Shown here one piece after another: positions 32,402 through 41,053 of a stretch of DNA of 56,130 nucleotides; within the stretch, counting starts at the first letter, position 1, and the number at the start of each line of letters is the position of its first letter. The DNA comes from JAVJSD01 sp040219575 (lineage in GTDB: Bacteria > Planctomycetota > Planctomycetia > Pirellulales > Pirellulaceae). The notes beneath the pieces were generated by a model. That model was not told the DNA's origin, searched no databases, and worked only from the letters and a program-made list of their open reading frames with translations. The position numbers were made by a program, and so were the translations under genes. The stretch is from NCBI GenBank assembly GCA_040219575.1, contig JAVJSD010000130.1:1-56130 (forward strand). Reading direction: 5' to 3'.

Positions 32402-35400
32402 ATGGCTCTCCGCAGACAACTCTCCCCGTGGCTTGTGACTTCCTTCGCCGCCGCGCTGCTCACGACCGCGGCGTATTGCCTGGTGTGGGCGGCCGACCCG
32501 CCGGCCAGCGAAGCGTCGCAAGACGGCGGCATCGAACTGCTCGACGTCCCCGCGGTTTGGAAACGCGCCCCGCGCGGCAGCGCCTCGGGCGAAGACGGCA
32601 CGATGTGGTTTCGCTGCCAGGTCGAAGTTCCCGCCGCCTGGCGCGGTCGCGAGGTGACGATCTTCGTCGAACCGGTCGACGACGCCCGAGAGGTGCTTGT
32701 GGGCGGCAAGAAAGTGGCCGCGATCGGTTCGTTTCCACCCGCCTTCCGCAGCGGCCTGGGAGGCGAAAGCCGTTTCCCCGTTCCCGCTGGCGCCCTGAAA
32801 TTCGGCGAGCCGAACACCGTCGCGCTGCGCGTCTATCGAGAAGCAGCCCGCACCGGCTTCAACGTCGCCGCGCCCGTGCTGTTGGCCGGCGACGAGGCGA
32901 TTCGCCTGGAGGGCAAATGGCAGTTCGTCTCGGGAGACGACGCGTCGTTCGCGGTGCTGAAGAAAGGCGAAGCCATCGATCCGCAGGTGGTTTACAGCAA
33001 GACGCAGCCTCGCGACGAGGTCGAGCAGTCGCTGAAGAAGATTCCCGACGGCGACGCCGGTCCGCTTTCCCCCGCCGAGTCGCTGGCCCGCTTCGAAACG
33101 CCCGACGACCTGGAGATCGAACTCGTCCTCTCCGAACCGACGATCGGTCAACCGCTTTCGATCAAGTTCGACGAGCGCGGCCGGTTGTGGCTGGTGGAGT
33201 ACCTGCAATACCCCAACCCGGCCGGGCTGACGATGGTCAGCCGCGACAAGTTCCTTCGCAGCGTGTACGACAAGGTGCCCCCGGCCCCGCCGAATCACTT
33301 CAAAGGCGCCGATCGGATTTCGATCCACGAAGACACCAACGGCGACGGCAAGTACGACAAACACAAGACGTTCGTCGACGGCCTGAACATCGTCTCGGCA
33401 ATGGCCCGGGGACGCGGCGGCGTGTGGGTGCTCAATCCGCCGTACCTGCTGTTCTATCCGGACCGCGACGGCGACGACGTGCCCGACGGCGATCCCGAGG
33501 TGCACCTGGAAGGCTTCGGCCTGGAGGACTCGCACTCGGTGGTCAACAACCTGCGGTTCGGCCCCGACGGCTGGTTGTACGCCGCCCAGGGAAGCACCGT
33601 GACCGGCGCGGTGCGGCGGCCGGGACAGGATGACAAGCAGGTGCAGCATTCGATGGGGCAGCTCATCTGGCGCTACCATCCGGAGCGCCGCATCTATGAA
33701 ATCTTCGCCGAGGGGGGCGGCAACACGTTCGGCGTGGAGATTGATTCCAAGGGACGCGTCTACAGCGGCACCAACGGCGGCGACAGCCGCGGTTACCACT
33801 ACGTGCAGGGCGGCTACTTCCGCAAGGGCTTCGGCAAGCACGGCGAACTCTCGAACCCCTACGCCTTCGGCTACTTCGACGACATGACGCACCCCAAGGT
33901 GCCCCGCTTCACGCACACCTACATCATCTACCAGGGGGGCGCGCTGCCGAAGGAGTACGACGGCCGGCTGTTCGGCGTCGGCCCGCTGCAAAGCCACGTG
34001 CTGTACAGCGAGATCACGCCCGAGACGTCGACGTTCCAAACCAAAGACCTGGGCGTGGTGGTCTCGACCGACGACACCTGGTTCCGCCCCGTCGACATCC
34101 AGGCGGGCCCCGACGGCGCGATCTATGTGGCCGACTTCTACGAACAGCGAATCGACCACGCCAGCCACTACCAGGGCCGCGTCGACAAAGAGAGCGGCCG
34201 CGTCTACCGGCTGAAGGCCAAAGGCGCCCAGCCGCGAAAGCCCTTCGACGATGGCGAGCTCACGTCCGAGGAACTCTTGAAGCTGCTCGAGTCCGACAAC
34301 AAGTGGACGCGGCAGACCGCCTTGCGGTTGCTCGGCGATCGCCAGGACAAATCCTTGCGGTTGCGGCTCCGCCAAGCTGTCCTGGAGAACGGTGGTCAAC
34401 TTGCGCTGGAGTACCTGTGGGCCGCCTATCAAATCGGCGGATTCGACGACCTGCTCGCCAAAAAATCCCTCGAACATGACGATCCGTACGTGCGCGCCTG
34501 GACGGTACGGCTGCTGTGCGACGAGCGGCGCGTCTCGGGCGAGATTGGAAGTCAACTCGCGGCGTTGGCCGAGAAGGAGCTCAACGTCGAAGTTCGCAGC
34601 CAGCTCGCCTGTTCGGCGAAACGGCTTCCCGCCGGGCAGTCGCTGCCGATCGTCCGCAACCTGCTGCGGCACACCGACGACGTGAACGACTTGCACCTGC
34701 CGCTGCTGTTGTGGTGGGCGATCGAGGACAAGGCCGTGTCGGACCGTGACGCGGTGTTGGCCATGTTCGAGGACGAGTCGCTGTGGCGCGAACCGATCGT
34801 CGAGCAGGTGATCCTCGAGCGGATCATGCGGCGCTACGCGCAGGCCGGCAGTCGCAAGGACCTGCTGTCGTGCGCGCGGCTGCTGGAGCAGTCGCCTTCG
34901 GCCGATCACACCAAGAAGCTGATGACCGGTTTCGAACTGGCCTTTGAAGGCCGCCCGCTGACCGGCGTGCCGGAGGAGTTGGTCGCGGCGCTGGCCAAGA
35001 CCGGCGGCGTGTCGCTCGCCCTGCGGGTGCGGCAGAAGGAGAAAGAGGCGATCGCCGAGGCGCTCGACCTGATCGCCGACGAGAAGGCCGACCGAAGGCA
35101 GCGGACGCTGTACATCGGCATCCTGGGGCAGATTCACGAGGCGAGCGCGGTGCCGCGCCTGCTCGATCTGCTGGCCCGTTCGCGCGACGACGACGTCCGC
35201 GGCACGGCCCTCACCGCCCTGCAGGCGTTCAACGATCCGCAGATCGCGGCCGCCGTGGCGCGGCTGCACAACGAGTTCCCGCCCGATGTCCGCGACATCG
35301 CCCAGACGCTGCTGGTGAGCCGTCCCGCCTGGGCGCTCGAACTGCTCGAGGCGATCGACGACGGCCGCATTGACGCCGCCTCGGTGCCGCTGCCCGTCGT

Positions 35401-35950
35401 CCGCAAGATTCTGTTCCACAGCGACGAGAAGATTCTGGCGCTGGTCGAGAAACACTGGGGCAAGCTGGAAGGCGGCACCACCGAAGAGGCCCGGGCCAAA
35501 ATCGCCGCCTACATCCAGTCGCTCGGCGCGGCCTCCGGCAATCCGTACGACGGCAAGGCGTTGTTCAAGGAGAGCTGCGGCAAATGCCACACGCTGTTCA
35601 ACGAAGGAGGCCAGATCGGTCCCGACCTGACCGCCTTCAAACGCGACGACCTGAACGTGATGATGCTCAACGTGGTCAACCCCAGCGCCGAGATTCGCGA
35701 GGGCTACGAAAACTACGTCGTCGTCACCGAAGACGGGCGCGTGTTGAGCGGCTTCATCGCCGACCAGGACAACAACGTGGTGGTGGTCAAGGGCATCGAC
35801 GGTCAAGCCACGGTGATTCCCCGCGACGAGATCGACCAGATGAAGGCCATCCCCCGTTCCCTGATGCCCGAGGGAATCCTCGACAAGTTCAACGAGCAGC
35901 AAGTCCGCGACCTGTTCGCCTACCTCCGCGCCACGCAGCCCGTGAACTGA
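32402..35950 (+). CDS. PVC-type secreted haem-binding propeller protein
   Basis: This 1182-residue protein has a signal peptide (LVTSFAAALLTTAAYCLVWAA). A jelly-roll-like N-terminal region follows, then a beta-propeller of the 'membrane-bound dehydrogenase' type found in planctomycetes (PSIKFDERGRLWLVEYLQYPNPAG..., SVVNNLRFGPDGWLYAAQGST). A helical HEAT-like repeat region of about 400 residues comes next, and finally a cytochrome-c-like domain with Cys1059-Gly-Lys-Cys1062-His1063 (GKALFKESCGKCHTLFNEGGQIGPDL). Such proteins are multiplied in planctomycetes and are thought to act in periplasmic electron transfer linked to polysaccharide breakdown. The substrate is unknown. The start follows a short leader 178 bases from the divergent cupin gene. 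Confidence 0.93.
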   Translation: MALRRQLSPWLVTSFAAALLTTAAYCLVWAADPPASEASQDGGIELLDVPAVWKRAPRGSASGEDGTMWFRCQVEVPAAWRGREVTIFVEPVDDAREVLVGGKKVAAIGSFPPAFRSGLGGESRFPVPAGALKFGEPNTVALRVYREAARTGFNVAAPVLLAGDEAIRLEGKWQFVSGDDASFAVLKKGEAIDPQVVYSKTQPRDEVEQSLKKIPDGDAGPLSPAESLARFETPDDLEIELVLSEPTIGQPLSIKFDERGRLWLVEYLQYPNPAGLTMVSRDKFLRSVYDKVPPAPPNHFKGADRISIHEDTNGDGKYDKHKTFVDGLNIVSAMARGRGGVWVLNPPYLLFYPDRDGDDVPDGDPEVHLEGFGLEDSHSVVNNLRFGPDGWLYAAQGSTVTGAVRRPGQDDKQVQHSMGQLIWRYHPERRIYEIFAEGGGNTFGVEIDSKGRVYSGTNGGDSRGYHYVQGGYFRKGFGKHGELSNPYAFGYFDDMTHPKVPRFTHTYIIYQGGALPKEYDGRLFGVGPLQSHVLYSEITPETSTFQTKDLGVVVSTDDTWFRPVDIQAGPDGAIYVADFYEQRIDHASHYQGRVDKESGRVYRLKAKGAQPRKPFDDGELTSEELLKLLESDNKWTRQTALRLLGDRQDKSLRLRLRQAVLENGGQLALEYLWAAYQIGGFDDLLAKKSLEHDDPYVRAWTVRLLCDERRVSGEIGSQLAALAEKELNVEVRSQLACSAKRLPAGQSLPIVRNLLRHTDDVNDLHLPLLLWWAIEDKAVSDRDAVLAMFEDESLWREPIVEQVILERIMRRYAQAGSRKDLLSCARLLEQSPSADHTKKLMTGFELAFEGRPLTGVPEELVAALAKTGGVSLALRVRQKEKEAIAEALDLIADEKADRRQRTLYIGILGQIHEASAVPRLLDLLARSRDDDVRGTALTALQAFNDPQIAAAVARLHNEFPPDVRDIAQTLLVSRPAWALELLEAIDDGRIDAASVPLPVVRKILFHSDEKILALVEKHWGKLEGGTTEEARAKIAAYIQSLGAASGNPYDGKALFKESCGKCHTLFNEGGQIGPDLTAFKRDDLNVMMLNVVNPSAEIREGYENYVVVTEDGRVLSGFIADQDNNVVVVKGIDGQATVIPRDEIDQMKAIPRSLMPEGILDKFNEQQVRDLFAYLRATQPVN

Positions 35951-35955
35951 GAACG

Positions 35956-36295
35956 CTTGTACGACGGACATCCTTGTCCGGAAACTTCGTAGCGGAAGTC
36001 GTGAGACGTCGTGAGACTTCCGACGGTATTAAACAAGAGGAACTCTCACGAGTTCCGCTACAAGAGAAAGTAGGCCGGAACAAGCTTTGCGCAGTTCCGG
36101 CGGATGCGCCGCGGGACGATGGAGCGTGACCGCGTGAGTTCGTGATGGCGGCGCCTGGGAAACGCCGGAACAGCGCACGGCTCGTTCCGGCCTACGACTG
36201 CTGATACTCGCCAACAAGACGCTGATGGAAAGTAGGAAAATCCCAACGTCGATGAGCGTTCATTAGCGGTTCAACCTCTTATCTTCAGGAATTCG
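35956..36295. repeat. Palindrome cluster: families D, A, B and F
   Basis: This 380-base gap after the haem protein holds several elements. A half of family D is at about 35956-35980. Family A is at 35989-36061 (GTAGCGGAAGTCGTGAGAC...GGAACTCTCACGAGTTCCGCTAC), with a short internal duplication of gtcgtgagac. A family B pair is at 36070-36101 and 36163-36195 in opposite orientation (GTAGGCCGGAACAAGC... and ...GCTCGTTCCGGCCTAC). A copy of the 20122-20153 sequence is at 36263-36294. This is the densest repeat cluster in the window. Confidence 0.75.
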
Positions 36296-36329
36296 ACGGA
36301 CGACGACGTCCTTCGTACCAAGTGAGCCG

Positions 36330-37094
36330 ATGACCAGTTTGACGGGAAAGACCGCGGTGGTGACCGGCTCGTCGAGCGGCATCGGCCGGGCGATCGCGCT
36401 GGAGTTGGCGGCGGCGGGGACCGATGTGGTCGTGCACGCCGGCCGCAATCGCGCCGGCGCGGATGAGACCGCCGCCGCGATTGAGTCGCTCGGCCGACAG
36501 GCGCACGTCCTCGTCTGCGATCTGACCGACGCCGCGCAGCACGCGCAATTCGTCGAGCAGTGCTTCGGATGGAACCGTCGCGTCGACATCTGGATCAATA
36601 ACGCCGGCGCCGACGTGCTGACGGGCGAGGCTTCGGAACGCTCGTTCGAGGAAAAACTCGCGCTGCTCTGGCAGGTCGACGTGCAGGCCACGATCGCGCT
36701 CTCGCGGCTGGCCGGACAGCGACTGATGCAGGCGGGCGGCGGCTGCCTGGTCAACATCGGCTGGGATCAGGCCGAGTCCGGCATGGCGGGCGACAGCGGC
36801 GAAATGTTCGCCGCCGTCAAAGGGGCGGTGATGGCCTTCACCCGCAGCCTGGCCAAGTCGCTCGCCCCGCACGTCCGCGTCAACTGCGTCGCCCCCGGCT
36901 GGATTCGCACTTCCTGGGGCGAGCAGGCCTCGGACTACTGGCGCGAGCGGGCCGTCGGCGAATCGCTGCTGGCGCGGTGGGGCGCCCCCGAGGACGTCGC
37001 CCGCGCCGTCCGTTTCCTCGTCGGCCCACAGTCCACCTTCATCACCGGACAGACCATCAACGTCAACGGCGGCTTCCGCGGCCACGCGCCCTAA
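36330..37094 (+). CDS. SDR-family oxidoreductase-like protein lacking catalytic Tyr
   Basis: This 254-residue Rossmann-fold protein has TGSSSGIGRAIA (nucleotide binding), NNAGADV and a C-terminal ITGQTINVNGGF typical of 3-oxoacyl-ACP-reductase-like SDRs. In the active-site segment, where Y-x-x-x-K is expected, the sequence is MFAAVKGAV, with Phe160 in place of Tyr and Lys164 kept. The upstream Ser is also unclear (NIGWDQAESG). Classical SDR catalysis would be impaired, so it may be a non-catalytic binding protein or use other residues. The gene stands alone between the palindrome cluster and the large kinase. Confidence 0.85.
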   Translation: MTSLTGKTAVVTGSSSGIGRAIALELAAAGTDVVVHAGRNRAGADETAAAIESLGRQAHVLVCDLTDAAQHAQFVEQCFGWNRRVDIWINNAGADVLTGEASERSFEEKLALLWQVDVQATIALSRLAGQRLMQAGGGCLVNIGWDQAESGMAGDSGEMFAAVKGAVMAFTRSLAKSLAPHVRVNCVAPGWIRTSWGEQASDYWRERAVGESLLARWGAPEDVARAVRFLVGPQSTFITGQTINVNGGFRGHAP

Positions 37095-37198
37095 GCGGCG
37101 GTTCCCTTTCGTTTGACGGCAAGCCGCGGGCGTCGGCGGACCGTTCAAAGAACGTATCCGGCGTTTGGCATCTCCCGCGCGAACATTCAACGGAATCA

Positions 37199-37258
37199 CT
37201 TCCTTGCTGGCGCAACGGGCTCGGGCGGTCGTGCGAGCCCGTTGCGCCAGCAAGGAAG
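37199..37258. repeat. Perfect 25-bp inverted repeat (family C)
   Basis: Arms at 37199-37223 and 37234-37258 (from CTTCCTTGCTGGCGCAACGG) are exact complements separated by a 10-base loop, forming a very strong cruciform or RNA hairpin. A degenerate half may be present near 4670-4690 (cttgctggcgcag). It sits between the convergent SDR and kinase genes, whose remaining gap (37095-37419) shows nothing else. Confidence 0.85.
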
Positions 37259-37419
37259 AGCTATCGGCCTGCTCCGGCGTCGCTGACGGAAAAATTCAAG
37301 CCTTCGGGATCGACATATCGGGCGATCCCGACGCCAAACGTCTCCCTCAGCCGGCAAACCGGGCGGCGGAGAAGCCCAGCGGCCGAGCGCTCGGGTGGAG
37401 ACTGCGGGCAGCGCCCAGT

Positions 37420-40400
37420 CTACTCGTCCCGCGGCGCGGCGTCCGGCGAAGACGTCGTGTTGGGCGAAGACGTCGTGTCGGGCGAGGAGGATGCGGCGGG
37501 GGAGGAGCCGGCCGGGGAGGGCATTTCGGGCATGGCCGGCATGACGGGCATCTCGCGCGGCGGCATGGGAACCGGCGTCGGCGCGGGAGCGGGCGACGGC
37601 GGCAGCGGAGCTTCGAACGTTTCCGGCAGCAGCGCGGGGTCGAAGCCGGCCTTGCGGTCGAGCGCGCGATGCGGCGTCGAACTGAGCTCGAAATCCTGCT
37701 TCCGGCGAAGATGCGCGGGGGCGTCGAGCGCCGGATCCTGCTTCCACATCACGATTTCGTCGGGAAGTTGGCTGACGCCGTCGAAGGCGTCCACCGCCTG
37801 GTCGAAGCTAAAGCTGGTCGCCTCGTCCAGATCGTCGCCCACGCGGCAGAAGATCGGCACCTGCGGATAGTAGAAGTTCCCGGCGGTGGCGACTTCGAGC
37901 TTCTTCTTGACCACTTCCTCGAGCGTCTCGGGCCCCATCCGCGTCAGCAGCGGGACGTCGGACTCGGTGAGGATGATGCTGTTGCGGCACTCGACGCCGA
38001 GGATGAACTGGTACTTCTTGTCGGCGCTGGTCTTCAGCGAGCACAGGCCGCGCGGCAGCACGGCGGTGAGGTGGTCGAGCTTGACGGCGATGCGGCCGTT
38101 GCCCGGCTCCTCGGCGGCGCCGCCGGCCTCGATCATCGGTTCGGTGGTGACCAGCAGCCCTTGATTCCAGTTCACCGAGAAGGGCGTGGCGGTGTCGGCG
38201 CGAACCAGCGCGGCCTGGCCTCGGGCGATGCAGTTGTCCAACGACAAAAACAGCGGCGCGGCGGGCGTCTCGCCGACCAGCGGGGGCTCGACTTCCACGA
38301 ATGCGGCCTTCTCGTACAGCCGGCTTCCGTCCTGGCTGGCGTTCTGAATCGTCATGATGCAGCCGCTGAACGTGAGCGACGAGAGATTCTGCACATGGAA
38401 CAGCGACCAACGCTCCGACCACTGCTCCGCCTCCTCGGCCGGCAGATCGAGCCGAAAACGGAGCCCTTCAAAACTTACCTGCCGTCCGCCGACAAGGCTG
38501 ACCATGCGCGTGGCGAGGATGCCGAACTCGTCGTCGGCCGGCCGAAACGTCAACTGCGGGGCCTCGTCGCCGACGCCGCGAATCGTCAGCGGCTGCCGAT
38601 CGCCGCCGTCGGCGGTCAGCGTGACGGCCAACGCCTTCACATCGTACTTGCCCGTGGGAACCTGGATCTCCCGCACGGTGGGCTGCTGCGCGGCGGACCG
38701 CAACGCGTCTTCCAGGGTGTCGGCGTAGATCGTCGCTTCGGGCGCCTCTTCGGGCGCGGCGCCGACGACGATCACTTCGGGCGGCGTCGGCTCGACGGCG
38801 ACGACCATGTCGGCGTCGGCGGGCTCGATCGCGGCGCTCAGCGAGGCGTCGAACGATTCGGCGGCGGCGTCGATAAATCCGATTTCGTCGACCGAAGGCC
38901 GGATCGTCAGTTCGGCGGGTGCGTCGACCGCGGCCAACTGCGCTGTCGGGGCCGAGGCGACGAACTCCTCCAGGAAGTTGGACGCCAATGGCGCCGCGTC
39001 GTGTTCAATGGAGTTGGTGTTTTCTCGACTCGGCGAAACCGGCGGCGGCTCAGCAGCAGGAGGGGAAGGTCCCGGCGGCCCTTCGGGCGAAACATCGACC
39101 ACGGTGGGAACGCTCGAGGGGGGCGCCGGATTCTCCCGCGGCGCAATCGGGACCGGTCGCTCGACGCTCGGCTCGACCGGCGCCGGCGTGGAAGGCGGCT
39201 CTTCGAGCTTTGGCTGCGCGACGAAATCTCGCGACAATTCGTCTTGCGACGAGAAGTAGTGCTCGATCGCCAACACACCGCCCAGCAGCAGCAGCGACGA
39301 CATCACGATCACCAGCGCGGGGGCGAAGCGGTCCCAACGCGAATGCTCGCGCGTGATCCAGACGGCCCCTCCCTTGGTCGCGTCGGTCAGTCCCAGATGC
39401 TCGGCCAGTAGCAACAATTCGCCGATCAGTTCGCTCGGCTTCTGATAGCGCGCCTCGGGACGCTTGGCCATCATCTTGTTGATGACCGCCACCACCTCGT
39501 CGGGAACCTCCGGACGCAGGGTGCGCACGTCGGGCGGGGCGTCGCCGGCGTGGCTGAGCAGCTTTTTGATGGCCGTGCCGGCGAACGGCGGGCGTCCCGT
39601 CAGCATGTAGTACAACGTGCAGCCTAGCGAGTACAAGTCGCTGCGGACGTCGGCGCTGCGCGGGTCGCGGGCCTGCTCGGGCGAGATGTAGTCGAACGTT
39701 CCCAGCGTGACGCCGCTGGCCGTCAAATCGTTGTCGGCCGCCTCCACCTGGTGCAGACGGGCCAGCCCCATGTCGACCAGTTTGGCGCGGCCGTCGGGCA
39801 TGATCAGCACGTTCGACGGCTTGATGTCGCGATGCACGACATCGCGACCGCTGGCGTGCTCCAGGGCCTCGGCGATCTGCAGCGTGTAGCTGAAGGCCTC
39901 CTCCAACGACAAGGGCCCGCGCCGCTCGACCAGGTCGCGGATGTTCTCGCCTTCGATGAATTCGAAGACGATGTAATTCCAACCTTGATCCTCGCCGACG
40001 TAGTACACCCGCGCGATGTTGGGATGGTCGAGTCGGGCCGCGCTTTGGGCTTCGTTCTTGAAGCGACGGATGATTTCGTCGTCGGTGTGGTTGCGCGACA
40101 GAATCTTGACCGCCACGGTGCGGTCGAGCATGGTGTCGGTGGCGCGGAACACCGCTCCCATGCCGCCGCCGCCGACGAACTGTCCCAGTTCGAAATGGCC
40201 CAGTCGCTGGCCTTCCAGCACGACCGCCATCTCCAGCGGATTCGAGGGGAGCGGGATGCCGCTGCTGCCTTCGGGCCGACTGCGCGAGATGACCGTCTTT
40301 TGTTGCTCGGGCGAGACCAACACGGCCGAACCACCGCCGTTCGAGTTGCCGTTCGAGTCCGGGGCGTCCAACGGACCGGCGCCGTCGCCCGCGCCATGGC

Positions 40401-40599
40401 CACGATCGGTCGGCGAACTTGTCTCCACGGCGTCGGTGGAATCCGAAGTGGGAGTCTCCGAAGCGGGCGAAGCTGCGGGGGAATGCGAGGCGGTGGGAGA
40501 GGGCGGGCTTTCGTCGAGCGGCGGTCGGGGCGCACCTTCCACGTTCGGCGATTCGTCGCCAAGTCGCCCGCGCGAAACGTGAGTTGAATGCTCGGCCAT
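37420..40599 (-). CDS. Transmembrane Ser/Thr protein kinase with large extracytoplasmic domain
   Basis: This 1059-residue protein starts with a 120-residue Ser/Pro/Gly-rich low-complexity region, then a bacterial Hanks-type kinase: glycine loop GQFVGGGGMGAV, Lys165, HRDIKPSNV (256-263), D-M-G (276-278) in place of DFG, and SPEQA. A membrane helix lies at about 426-446 (FAPALVIVMSSLLLLGGVLAI). The last 600 residues are outside the membrane and include a Pro/Glu-rich linker and repeated strands (such as TVREIQVPTGKYDVKAL and SFEGLRFRLDLP) like a right-handed beta-helix. The ATG at 40599 is preceded by GGAAGAGG; a TTG one codon earlier is possible. The protein probably senses an external signal. 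Confidence 0.88.
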   Translation of the reverse strand: MAEHSTHVSRGRLGDESPNVEGAPRPPLDESPPSPTASHSPAASPASETPTSDSTDAVETSSPTDRGHGAGDGAGPLDAPDSNGNSNGGGSAVLVSPEQQKTVISRSRPEGSSGIPLPSNPLEMAVVLEGQRLGHFELGQFVGGGGMGAVFRATDTMLDRTVAVKILSRNHTDDEIIRRFKNEAQSAARLDHPNIARVYYVGEDQGWNYIVFEFIEGENIRDLVERRGPLSLEEAFSYTLQIAEALEHASGRDVVHRDIKPSNVLIMPDGRAKLVDMGLARLHQVEAADNDLTASGVTLGTFDYISPEQARDPRSADVRSDLYSLGCTLYYMLTGRPPFAGTAIKKLLSHAGDAPPDVRTLRPEVPDEVVAVINKMMAKRPEARYQKPSELIGELLLLAEHLGLTDATKGGAVWITREHSRWDRFAPALVIVMSSLLLLGGVLAIEHYFSSQDELSRDFVAQPKLEEPPSTPAPVEPSVERPVPIAPRENPAPPSSVPTVVDVSPEGPPGPSPPAAEPPPVSPSRENTNSIEHDAAPLASNFLEEFVASAPTAQLAAVDAPAELTIRPSVDEIGFIDAAAESFDASLSAAIEPADADMVVAVEPTPPEVIVVGAAPEEAPEATIYADTLEDALRSAAQQPTVREIQVPTGKYDVKALAVTLTADGGDRQPLTIRGVGDEAPQLTFRPADDEFGILATRMVSLVGGRQVSFEGLRFRLDLPAEEAEQWSERWSLFHVQNLSSLTFSGCIMTIQNASQDGSRLYEKAAFVEVEPPLVGETPAAPLFLSLDNCIARGQAALVRADTATPFSVNWNQGLLVTTEPMIEAGGAAEEPGNGRIAVKLDHLTAVLPRGLCSLKTSADKKYQFILGVECRNSIILTESDVPLLTRMGPETLEEVVKKKLEVATAGNFYYPQVPIFCRVGDDLDEATSFSFDQAVDAFDGVSQLPDEIVMWKQDPALDAPAHLRRKQDFELSSTPHRALDRKAGFDPALLPETFEAPLPPSPAPAPTPVPMPPREMPVMPAMPEMPSPAGSSPAASSSPDTTSSPNTTSSPDAAPRDE

Positions 40600-40602
40600 C
40601 AA

Positions 40603-41053
40603 CCTCTTCCTGAGTGTTTACACCTGCTGGCCGCCGTGCCGGAGGTACGATCACAGCCCCTCACGCGAGCCCAGGTTGCCTGGGCCACTCTACTTTGCGC
40701 CGAACCGATCGAAATGTCAGCGTGGGACGACCTCCCACAAGAAAAGGGGTGACGTTCGATCTACGTTGAATCCTAATCAAAACACGACCGGTGGTCAATC
40801 CATAAATCCAGCCAGATTCGCTACTTACAGCTCCCGTTGCAGCAATCCGGCGGCAAAAATCCGGCGTCAAAACTGTCGCAGGCGAAGTGACGGCGACGCC
40901 TCGAACATTCGTACAGGCACTTCGCACGCTTTGCTTCAATCTTTGATTCGTCTCGGAGACGACCTCGTTATTCCCCAATCCGCCGAATCCGGCGGGAGAA
41001 TCTCGTGGGGCTTTGGCGTATAGTAGACGCGTTTCCAGCCCCGGGAGTTCGCC
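40603..41053. other. No gene; one small hairpin
   Basis: The divergent gap between the kinase and the sulfatase has no gene I can support. GTGGGA (40722-40727) and TCCCAC (40733-40738) form a perfect 6-bp stem with a 5-base loop. The region is less GC-rich than the surrounding DNA and must contain both promoters. Confidence 0.4.

Noticed and set aside
32342..35971. A 1209-codon open frame antisense to the haem protein
   Set aside because: GC-rich codon bias opens the opposite frame. It has no domain or compositional support, and the sense gene has clear homology and a haem motif.
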